48,874 bases of DNA from JAKJEP01 sp964580995 (GCA_964580995.1 CAZOMV010000034.1:1-48874); one strand, 5' to 3'; shown: positions 17,629-26,346, numbered from the stretch's first letter. Program-made: numbers and translations. Notes: generated by a model not told the origin, from the letters alone.

Positions 17629-19002
17629 TTATTTGAAACCAAACAATATGGATTGCCCGCCCGGCTGGCTTGAAGGAATCATTACCGGATGGTCAATCGC
17701 CTGCATGATGGTTTCGCATGGTAAACCCAATTCGATCAGTTTGGCCATGGCCTTCAGGTATTTCCGAGTGTGCAAATAAAACTTCTTATATCCCGCACAC
17801 AGATAATTCAATCCCGGCTCACCGTAATACGCTTCCTGGAACCGATGCTTCGGGCAGCCGCCGCGGCAGATAAAACCCACTTCACAGTCTTTGCATTGTT
17901 CCGGCAGCATGGTTTCCTTTCGCAGGCCCCATTCCCTCTGCTTTTGGGAGTGAATCAACGTTCGGGCGTCATCACATACGACATTGCCCAGCTTATATTC
18001 GGGATAGACGAAATGGTCGCAGGAGTATATATCTCCGTTGTGTTCCACAATGGCACAATTGCCGCATTTCCGGTTTAAATAGCAGACGGGACCTTCCCCG
18101 CCCATCCAGGCATGCAGCGTCCATTCAAAATTCATGACATACACCTTTCCGACATCCTGACGCACCCATTCATCGAAAATCGTGTTATAAAAATCACCCA
18201 GCGCCTCCGGCTCCACCGTCCAGGGAGTAACCTCCGCGGATTCCAACTCGTTCAGCGAAGGCGGCATTCCCAGCTTCAATCCCAGCCGGCAGGCCGTCGA
18301 ATCCGGCATACGCTCCACAATCGGCAGGAACTGAATAAACTGGACCCCTTGTTCTTTGAAGAAACGATAGACTTCCAGCGGATGATACGCGGTTTCACGG
18401 GCCACGCTGGCAAGAACGTTGAACTCCACCCCATGTTTCCGCAGCAATTTCAACGCCTTCATGACCGTTTGAAATGTCCCTCGGCCTGCCGCGTCGCGCC
18501 GGTATTGGTCATGCACAAATTCGGGGCCATCCAGGCTCAATCCGACCAAAAATCTGTTTTTCGACAGAAATGCGCACCATTCCTCATCCAGGAGGGTCCC
18601 GTTGGTTTGCAGCGTGTTTTGAAATGGTTTCCCTTGCGCGTATTTCGTTTGTAGTGCTAGTGCCTGGCGGAAAAAATCCAGCCCCATCAGCGTCGGTTCT
18701 CCGCCCTGCCAGGTGAACAGTATCCCCGCCGGCGAATCGCGATTCGCCAGCACCGTGCTGCGCACATAGGCTTCCAGCACCTCTGTACTCATTCGAAATT
18801 TTTCACTTTCGGGAAAGAGTGCCTCTTTTTCGACATAAAAGCAATATTGACACCGCAGATTGCACGCCGGCCCGGCCGGTTTGGCCATTAGATGAATGCC
18901 TTGCCCGCCATCGGCATGCCGGTTGGACACCAACGATTCCGTATGTGAGCAGTTTTCCGTCATGGTGCTGCCTTTATCATTTTTTGTATGATTATCATCC
19001 AT
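17629..19002 (-). CDS. Anaerobic sulfatase-maturating enzyme (radical SAM, SPASM)
   Basis: 457 residues. The radical-SAM motif CNLRCQYCFY (Cys 47, 51, 54) binds the SAM-cleaving cluster. GGEPTLMGLDFF and LQTNGTLLDEEW follow as in anSMEs. The C-terminal SPASM region has a Cys-rich series (CYLNRKCGNC, CDHFVYPEYKLGN, CKDCEVGFICRGGCPKHR) for two auxiliary 4Fe-4S clusters. It oxidises the active-site Cys or Ser of sulfatases to formylglycine without oxygen, which points to anaerobic life. Both Cys- and Ser-type substrates are encoded downstream. The upstream barrel gene is eight bases away. An internal ATG at 18963 is an alternative start. Confidence 0.96.
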   Translation of the reverse strand: MDDNHTKNDKGSTMTENCSHTESLVSNRHADGGQGIHLMAKPAGPACNLRCQYCFYVEKEALFPESEKFRMSTEVLEAYVRSTVLANRDSPAGILFTWQGGEPTLMGLDFFRQALALQTKYAQGKPFQNTLQTNGTLLDEEWCAFLSKNRFLVGLSLDGPEFVHDQYRRDAAGRGTFQTVMKALKLLRKHGVEFNVLASVARETAYHPLEVYRFFKEQGVQFIQFLPIVERMPDSTACRLGLKLGMPPSLNELESAEVTPWTVEPEALGDFYNTIFDEWVRQDVGKVYVMNFEWTLHAWMGGEGPVCYLNRKCGNCAIVEHNGDIYSCDHFVYPEYKLGNVVCDDARTLIHSQKQREWGLRKETMLPEQCKDCEVGFICRGGCPKHRFQEAYYGEPGLNYLCAGYKKFYLHTRKYLKAMAKLIELGLPCETIMQAIDHPVMIPSSQPGGQSILFGFK

Positions 19003-19010
19003 CGACAGAT

Positions 19011-19850
19011 TTAAAATGTAATTGTCAGACCCATAATCGGGCCTTGTGCCTTCAAATGGGTTCCAAATTCATCCGCACCGCTGCCGCGGCTGTAATCAAA
19101 ATCAACATAGCGATATCCCGTATTGAGAATTATATTTTCCGAAAACTTATAATCCACACCGCCGATAATCTGCCATGTCAGGTCGGAGGCACTGCCAATT
19201 CCAAAACCGCCGGCGTCGCTCCGAACCGTCAGGGCTATTGTATCGTTCAAATCCCAAATCAGCCGACCGCCTAGAAAAGGTTCGACCCAATCCTCCGAGG
19301 TTCCCAACGTTCGACCGGTAGAACCGATATTAGGGATGTCAATGTTCAAATCAATTTTCTGCCGGAGGTAACCATAGCGAAGGCCGCCGTACGGCTCAAA
19401 AGTGAGCTTCTGCTGGTTGTCGACACCAAAAGACCGTTCAAAAAGACGGTGCATCAATGCGAAATCCGCCATACCCAGCCGGACATCGGCATCGAGATTA
19501 AAATCAACCAATCCTCTGCGGCCCGTAAAGCTACCGCTGGCGTTAAGATTCATATACACGCCGTCAAAGCTCAATCCCCATTTGTCTTTCCAGGTCTCTA
19601 TACGCCCCATGGCGGTCATATCAAGATAATCGAAAACATCCCCGCAACTCAAATCGACACTGCCCGAAAGTCCGTTGACAGTAGAATCCGCCTTTAAGGA
19701 TGGCACCCAAAAATACGGCATGAAACGAATTTCCCAATCTCCGGCTGAATTCGGGTCGTTTTCTCCATATACCGGCAACGCAATACATACCGTTACCTGG
19801 AACGTAACAGCCAACACCATGCCGTATCCTGTTTTTTCATTTTTTCTCAT
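19011..19850 (-). CDS. Outer-membrane beta-barrel protein
   Basis: 279 residues. Signal peptide ends near PVYGEN. The barrel begins WEIRFMPYFWVPSLKAD and has alternating strands such as WGLSFDGVYMNLNASGSF, TFEPYGGLRYGYLRQKIDL and NTGYRYVDFDYSRG. It ends in the strand GPIMGLTITF with the terminal Phe used for insertion into the outer membrane. Similar to outer-membrane proteins annotated as OmpA/DUF-type porins of unknown cargo. Eight bases upstream of the maturase, so very likely the same transcript. Confidence 0.78.
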   Translation of the reverse strand: MRKNEKTGYGMVLAVTFQVTVCIALPVYGENDPNSAGDWEIRFMPYFWVPSLKADSTVNGLSGSVDLSCGDVFDYLDMTAMGRIETWKDKWGLSFDGVYMNLNASGSFTGRRGLVDFNLDADVRLGMADFALMHRLFERSFGVDNQQKLTFEPYGGLRYGYLRQKIDLNIDIPNIGSTGRTLGTSEDWVEPFLGGRLIWDLNDTIALTVRSDAGGFGIGSASDLTWQIIGGVDYKFSENIILNTGYRYVDFDYSRGSGADEFGTHLKAQGPIMGLTITF

Positions 19851-19884
19851 TTGCGCTTTTCTTTCTTTCCGGGAATATTCCCTA

Positions 19885-20289
19885 TCAGGATTCTTCCTGC
19901 TTCGTTATGGCTGGCTTATCTGCCGGTCGGTGCACAGCCAAACGAATGGCATCTAACAGAATATGATCTTCAAACGGTTTTTGAAGAAATGCGATTGCAC
20001 CCGCCTGAAGTGCTTTTTCACGAGTCCCCGTATCCTGATGAGCCGACATGAAAATAATCGGCATCTGGCAGCCGGAATCGTTCAATCGCTTTTGCAGCTC
20101 AAGACCGCTGATCTCCGGCATTCGTACATCCAGCAGGATACAACCATGCATATTTTGACAGCCTTGATTCAAAAAATCATTCCCTGAGCTAAAGGTTCTT
20201 ACGTGAAAACCTGCCGATTGTATGAGACGCCGCAACGATCTGCATATCGATTCATCATCATCAATCACAAAGACGACGGGCTGATCCAT
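19885..20289 (-). CDS. Receiver-only response regulator
   Basis: 134 residues from ATG 20289, which has an AGGTG site upstream (the frame is open 17 codons further). A single REC domain: acidic pair DDDE near residue 10, phospho-acceptor Asp54 in LLDVRMPEI, Thr/Ser switch in FMSAHQD, Lys in FLQKPF. No output domain follows. It resembles the receiver of the FixJ-type protein at 20522-21142 (both have LDVRMP..SGL.LQK), so it may act as a phosphate sink or competitor for the same kinase. It is the first gene after the promoter at 20354-20381. Confidence 0.92.
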   Translation of the reverse strand: MDQPVVFVIDDDESICRSLRRLIQSAGFHVRTFSSGNDFLNQGCQNMHGCILLDVRMPEISGLELQKRLNDSGCQMPIIFMSAHQDTGTREKALQAGAIAFLQKPFEDHILLDAIRLAVHRPADKPAITKQEES

Positions 20290-20353
20290 TGTATCACCTG
20301 AGTCACATAAAACTATTATTTCATCACAGAAAGGTTTCAATCAACACGAAATG

Positions 20354-20381
20354 ATTATAGGGAAAGCAAAAAAATATGCAA
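20354..20381 (-). promoter_or_regulatory. Sigma70-like promoter of the sulfatase gene run
   Basis: On the minus strand TTGCAT (20376-20381) and TATAAT (20354-20359) are 16 bases apart, giving a start of transcription near 20347, about 60 bases before the receiver gene. Between here and 11660 the genes all point the same way with gaps of 3-55 bases, so one long transcript is plausible. Confidence 0.6.
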
Positions 20382-20390
20382 TTGGACTTT

Positions 20391-20410
20391 AGTATAATAC
20401 GCATTATACT
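20391..20410 (-). promoter_or_regulatory. Perfect 20-bp dyad upstream of the promoter (activator site?)
   Basis: AGTATAAT and ATTATACT are exact inverted repeats around ACGC. The centre lies about 19 bases upstream of the -35 hexamer at 20376-20381, i.e. near -54 relative to the predicted transcription start. That is a usual place for an activator of the NarL/FixJ type, whose dimers bind sites of this size. The FixJ-type gene ends 112 bases away. Confidence 0.55.
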
Positions 20411-20521
20411 TTAGTACTATATCACTGCGAGTGCCTGATAGCGACGATAACCTCTTTATTGACAGCTACTTGCAATGTTTTCCTGAATCCGATTATGCTT
20501 TTTACGTCAGACCCATCGAGA

Positions 20522-21142
20522 TCAGTCTTTAGGGATGGGTAAGATACCGGATATCCGTATAAGATCCGCCAGCGATTCCGCCCGCATTTTCTCCATCACC
20601 CGGGCGCGATGGACCTTGACTGTTTGTTCGCTGATGTCCAGCTGCATGGCAACCTGCTTGTTCAATTTACCCGTCACCACCAGGGATAAAATTTCTCGCT
20701 CGCGCGGAGTCAAAGATGCAAATCGCTCCAGAATATTACTTTTCTCCGCGCGCTCCTGGCTGGCCTTTCGGTCACCGGCAAGGGCATGCGTGATTAAATC
20801 CAGAAGAGCCTGATCCTCAAACGGTTTTTCCAGAAAGTCCATGGCGCCGGCCTTCATCGCTTTAACGCTCAGGGGGACCGTCCCATGTCCGGTAATAAAA
20901 ATGATGGGCAACGTCAGATTGGCCTGGGTCAATTTTTTCTGCAGATCCAGCCCGCTCAGACCCGGCATTCGAACATCGAGGACCAGGCAGCAGGGACCTC
21001 CATATCGCGGCCGCACCAAAAATTCTTCCGCCGATGCATAACTTTCCGCATTCATGCCCCCCGATTTGATGAGTCGCACTAACGCTTTACGGACGGAATC
21101 GTCATCATCGACAATAAATACCATGGAGTCTGCTTCGTTCAT
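20522..21142 (-). CDS. FixJ/NarL-type response regulator
   Basis: 206 residues. REC domain (about 5-120) with acidic cluster VDDDDS, phospho-acceptor Asp56 in LVLDVRMPGLSG, Thr in FITGHG and Lys in FLEKPFED. A LuxR-type helix-turn-helix follows (about 143-200): LTPREREILSLVV...KLNKQVAMQLDISEQTVKVHR. FixJ-type receivers dimerise on phosphorylation and activate transcription. It overlaps the kinase gene by four bases, so the two are a cognate pair. Likely target is the downstream promoter with its dyad. Confidence 0.95.
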   Translation of the reverse strand: MNEADSMVFIVDDDDSVRKALVRLIKSGGMNAESYASAEEFLVRPRYGGPCCLVLDVRMPGLSGLDLQKKLTQANLTLPIIFITGHGTVPLSVKAMKAGAMDFLEKPFEDQALLDLITHALAGDRKASQERAEKSNILERFASLTPREREILSLVVTGKLNKQVAMQLDISEQTVKVHRARVMEKMRAESLADLIRISGILPIPKD

Positions 21143-23721
21143 GCTAAGTTCTCCCGGGCTAGGGGGATCGTGAAAGAAAAGGTGGCCCCGCCGTCCGGAT
21201 TATTCTCGGCCCACAAACGCCCCCCGTGCTCTTCAACAATGGACCGGCAAATAGCCAACCCCATCCCCAGGCCTTCTTGCTTGGTGGTATAAAATGCCTC
21301 AAATAAATGAGGCATCGCTTTCTCTTCAATCCCCGGGCCATTGTCCTGGACGGACAGCGTTACCGTACGGCTGTCCTGCTGGTACGTTCGCACCAGGATC
21401 GACCGTAAGGGCTGCTTCCTGCTCATCAAAGCCTCGGTACTGTTGAGAATCAGATTCAGAATCACCTGCTGTATTTGAATCCGGTCTCCGGTGACCCGCG
21501 GAATCGTTTCATCCAGTTCCAACTGAAGGGAAATCTTTCGCAGGGTCTCGTGGTTGGTGACAAGAGGCAAGACATCCTGAACGGCCTCTTTCATATCTAA
21601 ATCGGTGATTTGGAGTTTGCTTTTTCGCATTAGCGTGCGAAGTTTTTTAATCACCTCATCGGCTCGCCGGTTATCGCTGATAATATCCTTGAGAACCTCA
21701 TGTAACTCGTCGATATCCGGCTTATCTCCCGTTAAAAAACGCAGCGCCGCCTGCGCATTGCTGCGAATGGCGGCCAGCGGCTGCTTGAGCTCATGCGCCA
21801 AAGAAGCCGTCAGTTCCCCCATCGCAGAAACACGTGCCATATGGGTATATTCCTCCCGAAGCCGAAGAGTTTCTTCTTCTGCCCTCTTACGTTCGGTGAT
21901 GTCTGTAGATATCCCCATCAACCGGTCCGGTTCCGCCTCCGCGTTGCAGTGGGTGTAGCCTCGCGCCGCAAACCAACAAATACTTCCGTCCGGCCGTAAG
22001 ATGCGATACTGCACAAATAGCGGTGTCTTCGTCCGCAGGGCCTTCTCGATAGCCGTCCGGACGGACTCACGGTCATCCGGGTAAATCACATGAAGGAAGC
22101 TGTCATAGGTCAGATCCTCGTCCGCTTGGAACCCAAACAGCTCCCGTTGACTGCCCGAAACCCAGACTTGCTTTGACTGGATATCCATACTCCATGCCCC
22201 CGCGCCGGCGGCGTCCATCGCCATTCTCAACTTCTCTTCACTCTCACGCAGCGCCAGCTCAGATCGCTTGCGGATAAGGGCATTGGCAAACACCTCCGCA
22301 ATCAGCTGCAGCCTGTTGATAAGATCAACCGGCCAGTCCCGCTCCTGCCGAATGGTATTGAAATTTAACGCCCCAAACACCACACCCCCTGCCGACAGTG
22401 GAAGGGTCAAAAGCGATTTGAGACCAAAGTGTTGCCAGGCCTCCACGTCACGCCACGCTTCGGCAGGAGCATCTGACAGACGGGACAAACAAATATTTTC
22501 ACCTTTCAGCAGTCTCTCCAAACACCACGGAAAGCTCTCCCTGGCATCCGTAACCTCCGACACCGGCGGAAAATTCACAGGCGCATAGATATGGGTCAAC
22601 AACAGCGTTGTGGGTTGGTTGGAGGGCATTTGCCAGAGCACAGAGATATCTATGTCCAGCAATTCACATACTTGTTGCTGGGCATCTGCAATTCCGCGGT
22701 CGACTTGGTCGGCCGGAAAGTTTATGAAACTCGCCGATAGATTGGTCAGGAGCGTCTCGAATTGTAACCGCTCTGCCAGTTGTTTTTCTGCTTGCTTACG
22801 CTCCGTAATATCTACCGTAGCGCCCATGAAACGGTTCGTTTCTTCGGGAGTACCGGAATGCATACGTCCACGTGACAGCATCCAACGGATGCTTCCATCC
22901 GGGTGAATGATACGGTATTGAACAGCGATAAATTCTTTAGACTGCAGCGCCTCTTGAACGATCTGGCGGATCCGCTCGCGGTCATCCGGATGAACAACAT
23001 GAAGAAATTGTTCAAAACTGATCTCGCTGTCCGGGGGATAACCTAACAATTCTCTTGTTTTTTCGGTTACCCAAAAAATCCCCGTACCGGTTTCTAATGT
23101 CCACAATCCCGCCCCAGCGGAATCAGCCGCCAGATGCAGACGCGACTCGCTTTCACGAAGAGCCTGATCTGCATTCCTGCGCTCCAGCGCGTTGACAATG
23201 ATATCACCTACAAGATTAAGCCGCGGGAGGAATTCCATGGGCCAGTCATGTTCGTTACGGAGAGATCGAATCGTAAGCACATACCGAACATCTTGGGCAC
23301 AGAATAGAGGGATCGTCAGGTAGGATTTGAAACCCATGGCCAAACAGGACAGGCGGTCTTGTTCGGCTTCCGGCGGCAGTTCTGTCAATCGTTCAACTCG
23401 TACCGGCAGACCCTTTAGGATCAACATTTCGTACGCCCAGGGAAATAATTTAACCAGATTGATATCTTTCGGCACCTGTTGGGTTCCCTCGGCATAACAG
23501 GCATGCGTAATCCAGCCAAATTCTTTGTCATCACGAATCCCAAGCACGGCACACATGTCAACATCAAAGAAATCCAGAATCTTCTTCAGGGTACGCTCTA
23601 TCTCACCGTCAACCTCGCTGGAAGGCAGTCTCATGAAACGGGCGGAGATATCGGAAATCAAAGTCTCAAACCGGATACGCTTTTCAAGTTCTTGACGCAG
23701 GTGCATATCTCCTTTAGCCAT
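21139..23721 (-). CDS. GAF-PAS-GAF-PAS sensor histidine kinase (FixL/TodS style, cytoplasmic)
   Basis: 860 residues without membrane spans. GAF domains at about 15-180 and 325-485 share the DW(P)..(F/L)(L)..RL.L.(G/A)(D/E) pattern. PAS-PAC units at about 190-315 and 500-625 both include WV(T/S)...RELLG/F.. and (R)IL/HPDGSI.W. HisKA has ELTASLAHELKQPL with His643. HATPase has N-box NLILNSTEAL and G-boxes DNGPGIEE and GLGMGLAICR. The two GAF-PAS units look like an internal duplication. I see no heme ligand that would make it a true FixL, so the signal is unknown; small aromatic or redox signals are possible. Start 23721 has AAGGA upstream. Confidence 0.95.
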   Translation of the reverse strand: MAKGDMHLRQELEKRIRFETLISDISARFMRLPSSEVDGEIERTLKKILDFFDVDMCAVLGIRDDKEFGWITHACYAEGTQQVPKDINLVKLFPWAYEMLILKGLPVRVERLTELPPEAEQDRLSCLAMGFKSYLTIPLFCAQDVRYVLTIRSLRNEHDWPMEFLPRLNLVGDIIVNALERRNADQALRESESRLHLAADSAGAGLWTLETGTGIFWVTEKTRELLGYPPDSEISFEQFLHVVHPDDRERIRQIVQEALQSKEFIAVQYRIIHPDGSIRWMLSRGRMHSGTPEETNRFMGATVDITERKQAEKQLAERLQFETLLTNLSASFINFPADQVDRGIADAQQQVCELLDIDISVLWQMPSNQPTTLLLTHIYAPVNFPPVSEVTDARESFPWCLERLLKGENICLSRLSDAPAEAWRDVEAWQHFGLKSLLTLPLSAGGVVFGALNFNTIRQERDWPVDLINRLQLIAEVFANALIRKRSELALRESEEKLRMAMDAAGAGAWSMDIQSKQVWVSGSQRELFGFQADEDLTYDSFLHVIYPDDRESVRTAIEKALRTKTPLFVQYRILRPDGSICWFAARGYTHCNAEAEPDRLMGISTDITERKRAEEETLRLREEYTHMARVSAMGELTASLAHELKQPLAAIRSNAQAALRFLTGDKPDIDELHEVLKDIISDNRRADEVIKKLRTLMRKSKLQITDLDMKEAVQDVLPLVTNHETLRKISLQLELDETIPRVTGDRIQIQQVILNLILNSTEALMSRKQPLRSILVRTYQQDSRTVTLSVQDNGPGIEEKAMPHLFEAFYTTKQEGLGMGLAICRSIVEEHGGRLWAENNPDGGATFSFTIPLARENLA

Positions 23722-24154
23722 GGCAATATCCTTACTATCTCAAACTGCCCCGTTCTTCTAAAGCTAAAAAACATAACTATTGCGATAATAAGTAATTAGA
23801 ATTAATATTATTCAATTACAGCTTGACGAAAAATCAAAAGAGGCTAACCTGTCTAAATCACACCCCACTAAGTATTTATGTTTTGGATTTTCCAAAATCG
23901 ATCAATTTGGACTACAAAATGATATATATTCAAAGGACTAACACATTCTACCAACTTTCTATGATACCTTTGTCAATCCTTTTTGGCAAGATTTTCTTCC
24001 AGGGCTTCAGATGGCCCCCAAAGATCGATTTTCACCGGTGGGCCTAACCCGCATATTTCATAAGGATCTTCATGTTTTTAGCTGATAAACAGCCTAACTG
24101 TTTTTAATATAATTAGTTACAATGAAAGCATACTCCCACAGAAAGGCTATTTCC
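23722..24154. other. Gene-free AT-rich stretch
   Basis: No convincing gene. It holds the leader of the kinase gene (minus strand) and then about 300 bases of low-GC sequence. The segment from about 24043 (CCTAACCCGCATATTTCA) to 24154 resembles the untranslated left end of IS1380-type elements, but I cannot place the terminal repeat with certainty. Confidence 0.4.
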
Positions 24155-24298
24155 ATGACAGACTGTACCACAAAACCCCTGCTGTTTTCAAGTCTGCGTT
24201 CTCAAAAAATTCAGGCGGATTTTAACAGCGACAGCCTGACCTCGGATGCCGGAGCGTTGCTCTTATTCAGCTTGTTACCGTTTCTGGAGAAAGATTGA
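24155..24298 (+). pseudogene. IS1380-family transposase, N-terminal remnant
   Basis: The frame reads MTDCTTKPLLFSSLRSQKIQ and then ADFNSDSLTSDAGALLLFSL before a stop at 24296-24298. The (A/V)DF..G.LTSDAGALLL block is the conserved start of IS1380-type transposases, which are 400-450 residues long. Only about 47 residues remain and no DDE catalytic part follows. It marks a deleted insertion sequence next to the plus-strand island. Confidence 0.75.
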
Positions 24299-24323
24299 CA
24301 TGTAAAACCATAAGGTCTATAAT
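24295..24323 (+). promoter_or_regulatory. Full-consensus sigma70 promoter
   Basis: TTGACA (24295-24300), a 17-base spacer and TATAAT (24318-24323): both hexamers and the spacing match consensus exactly. It overlaps the stop of the IS1380 remnant and points at the V4R gene 288 bases downstream. It probably arose or was brought in with the IS debris. Confidence 0.75.
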
Positions 24324-24420
24324 GAAAAAATTATTTTCTGGTGTCTTGGCCGGACAAGATCATGCGCGGCGTTGACCGACAGCAACAAGAAACTGATCTA
24401 CCTGACGGTGATTCATTTGA

Positions 24421-24460
24421 AGGTGTGTCACCTCAAGCCATGTGTTACATGATGGTTTTT
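24421..24460 (+). terminator. Tandem hairpins plus T-run in the V4R leader
   Basis: AGGTG-TGT-CACCT (24421-24433) is followed by CATGT-GTT-ACATG (24439-24451), whose flanks also pair (CCAT/ATGG), and then TTTTT (24456-24460). Together they could end a transcript of about 130 bases from the promoter at 24295, or serve as an attenuator before the V4R gene. Confidence 0.45.
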
Positions 24461-24611
24461 CAAATAGCTTCTTAGAATATCCAGCGACCAGTGTGAGATT
24501 CTGAAGGCAAGTCGAGCGATAGCAAGTTGCCGAAGCCCCGATTATAAGAAATAATGGACGAAGACTGTAGCAGTAGCCGGCCAACAGCTTTAAAGGAAGG
24601 AGTAGCTGCCA

Positions 24612-25139
24612 ATGTTTAAAGAAGAGCGAGAAGAGTCCGGTTTTGAATGGACCATGCTTGGACAGATCAATATAGGCCGCCCCAATCTTGGTTATACGAC
24701 GGACGTCGCCGTTTACCGCCTGATGCAGTTTACGCTTCGGGATGTGCTTATTAGACAGTATGGCGTGAAGGCGGCAGACAGCATTTTCTACGCTGCCGGC
24801 GAGACGGCCGGAAGGCATTTCTACGAGAATCTCATTACAAAACGAGCTTCCTTCGGCGACTTTGTTGCCGAACTCCAGGAGGTGCTGAAAGATCGGGGAA
24901 TTGGGATCCTGCGGGTCGAGAAAGGGGACTTAGAGAAGTTGACCTTCACTTTAACGGTCGCCGAGGATCTCGATTGCTCCGGTCTGCCCACGTGCGGGGA
25001 GCAGATCTGCACCTATGACGAAGGATTCATCAGCGGCCTCCTTTCAGCCCACACCGGCAAGAAATTCCTGGTCAAGGAAGTGGACTGCTGGTGTTCGGGT
25101 GACAGAGTATGCCGCTTCGACGTGAAGCCTATTTCCTAG
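24612..25139 (+). CDS. V4R-domain sensor protein
   Basis: 175 residues; the start has GGAAGGAG nine bases upstream. The N-terminal half is a helical region (VYRLMQFTLRDVLIRQYG, ADSIFYAAGETAGRHFYENL). The C-terminal half is a V4R (4-vinyl reductase) domain with conserved Cys in DCSGLPTCGEQICTYDEG and VDCWCSGDRVCRFDV. V4R domains bind small hydrocarbons or metals and often feed signalling proteins. It is followed after 10 bases by an RsbU-type phosphatase, so it is probably its sensory partner. GC content is higher than in the flanking intergenic DNA. Confidence 0.9.
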   Translation: MFKEEREESGFEWTMLGQINIGRPNLGYTTDVAVYRLMQFTLRDVLIRQYGVKAADSIFYAAGETAGRHFYENLITKRASFGDFVAELQEVLKDRGIGILRVEKGDLEKLTFTLTVAEDLDCSGLPTCGEQICTYDEGFISGLLSAHTGKKFLVKEVDCWCSGDRVCRFDVKPIS

Positions 25140-25149
25140 AGGCAACTAC

Positions 25150-26346
25150 ATGCTTGAGGTACGAGAAGAAGACATCGACAGGATCACGGAGCTGTTCCAC
25201 CGCGTCTTGAAGGGAGAGATCCCTCAGCTACTGGCCTTGCCGAAGGACTATCCAGAAAACGAGGCCAGACAGGTCGTGGAGTATGCCAATCGATTCGTCG
25301 CCGACTACCAGGCACTGGCTGGCGCCATGTCCGCCATGTCACGTGGGGACCTTGATCTCAGTGTCCCCACAGGCAAGATGCATGTCCTACAGTCGTTCAA
25401 GAATCTGCACGCGAATCTCCGCCACCTGACTTGGAAGACGCAGCAGATCGCCGGCGGCGACCTGAGCCAGCAAGTGGATTTCATGGGGGATTTCTCCCAG
25501 GCATTCAACAGCATGACGCACCAGTTGCAGGAAGCTTTCGCAAGGATCGAACGGCAGAACCAGGACCTTTCTCGCGCGCATCATCGCATGAAGCGAGACC
25601 TGGATGCCGCCGCTCGTGTGCAACGGACCCTCCTCCCGGAAGGCTTTCCGGAAGTCCAAGGGTGGCGCTTTGCTTGGTCGTACAAGCCCTGTGACGAACT
25701 GGCCGGTGATGCCCTCAACATCGTCCGGATCAACGATGCCCTGATTGGCCTCTACCTACTGGACGTGAGTGGGCACGGCGTGCCGGCGGCATTGCTTTCG
25801 GTAACCGCCACCAGGAGTTTAAACCCTCGTGCGGGGGCGGCGTCCCTTGTGGCCGGTCCCGGTATGAATCCCGATCCCGTGGACCCAGCACAGGTGGCCT
25901 CCCGGCTGAACGCACTCTACCCGATGGCCTCGAATGGGGACCACTACTTTACAATGATCTACGGTCTTCTGGACGTCTGTACCCGGCGGTTCCGATTTAC
26001 TGTTGCCGGACATCCCGGTCCAATCCTGGCTCGCGAGGGAGAGCGCCCCAAACGGTTCGACGTGGCTGGCTTCGCCATTGGCATGATTGATGGGGTCGAG
26101 TATGAAGAGTCTGTGATCGATCTGCAGCCTGGTGATCGTCTGTATCTACATTCAGACGGCCTGACCGAGGAATTTAACGCCCAGAAAGAGCAATTCGGCG
26201 ATGAGAGATTGCTTAGTGCTATTGCCGATGGTCAGGCTCTTGGTTTGAACGACGCCGTCGGATCCCTCGTCCAGAAGGTCATTGACTGGCGCGGAGAAGA
26301 CCACCTCAATGACGACGTATCAATTCTGGCTATCGGGGTTGCGTAA
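25150..26346 (+). CDS. RsbU/SpoIIE-type PP2C phosphatase with HAMP-like linker
   Basis: 398 residues, cytoplasmic. Residues about 50-140 are two HAMP-like stretches (AMSRGDLDLSV; QQIAGGDLSQQV). A coiled coil (about 130-155) leads into the phosphatase domain, which has AARVQRTLLPEG, the metal-binding DVSGHGVPAA, HSDGLTE and NDDVSIL. All four expected acidic positions are present. Such enzymes dephosphorylate STAS antagonists and so free a sigma factor or other partner. The only stand-alone STAS proteins in view are at 5.6 kb, so its target is unknown. No transmembrane segment; input likely comes from the V4R protein. Confidence 0.93.
   Translation: MLEVREEDIDRITELFHRVLKGEIPQLLALPKDYPENEARQVVEYANRFVADYQALAGAMSAMSRGDLDLSVPTGKMHVLQSFKNLHANLRHLTWKTQQIAGGDLSQQVDFMGDFSQAFNSMTHQLQEAFARIERQNQDLSRAHHRMKRDLDAAARVQRTLLPEGFPEVQGWRFAWSYKPCDELAGDALNIVRINDALIGLYLLDVSGHGVPAALLSVTATRSLNPRAGAASLVAGPGMNPDPVDPAQVASRLNALYPMASNGDHYFTMIYGLLDVCTRRFRFTVAGHPGPILAREGERPKRFDVAGFAIGMIDGVEYEESVIDLQPGDRLYLHSDGLTEEFNAQKEQFGDERLLSAIADGQALGLNDAVGSLVQKVIDWRGEDHLNDDVSILAIGVA

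Noticed and set aside
21139..23721. True heme-based FixL identity for the kinase
   Set aside because: The regulator is FixJ-like, but the PAS domains lack a recognisable heme-binding His pattern, so an oxygen-sensing role is not supported.
24043..24060. Left terminal repeat of the IS1380-type element
   Set aside because: The sequence resembles such ends, but no matching right end or target duplication is visible, so I did not call a full element.
24360..24818. Minus-strand frame overlapping the V4R leader and gene
   Set aside because: Overlaps a well-supported plus-strand gene; the amino-acid pattern is unlike a protein family.
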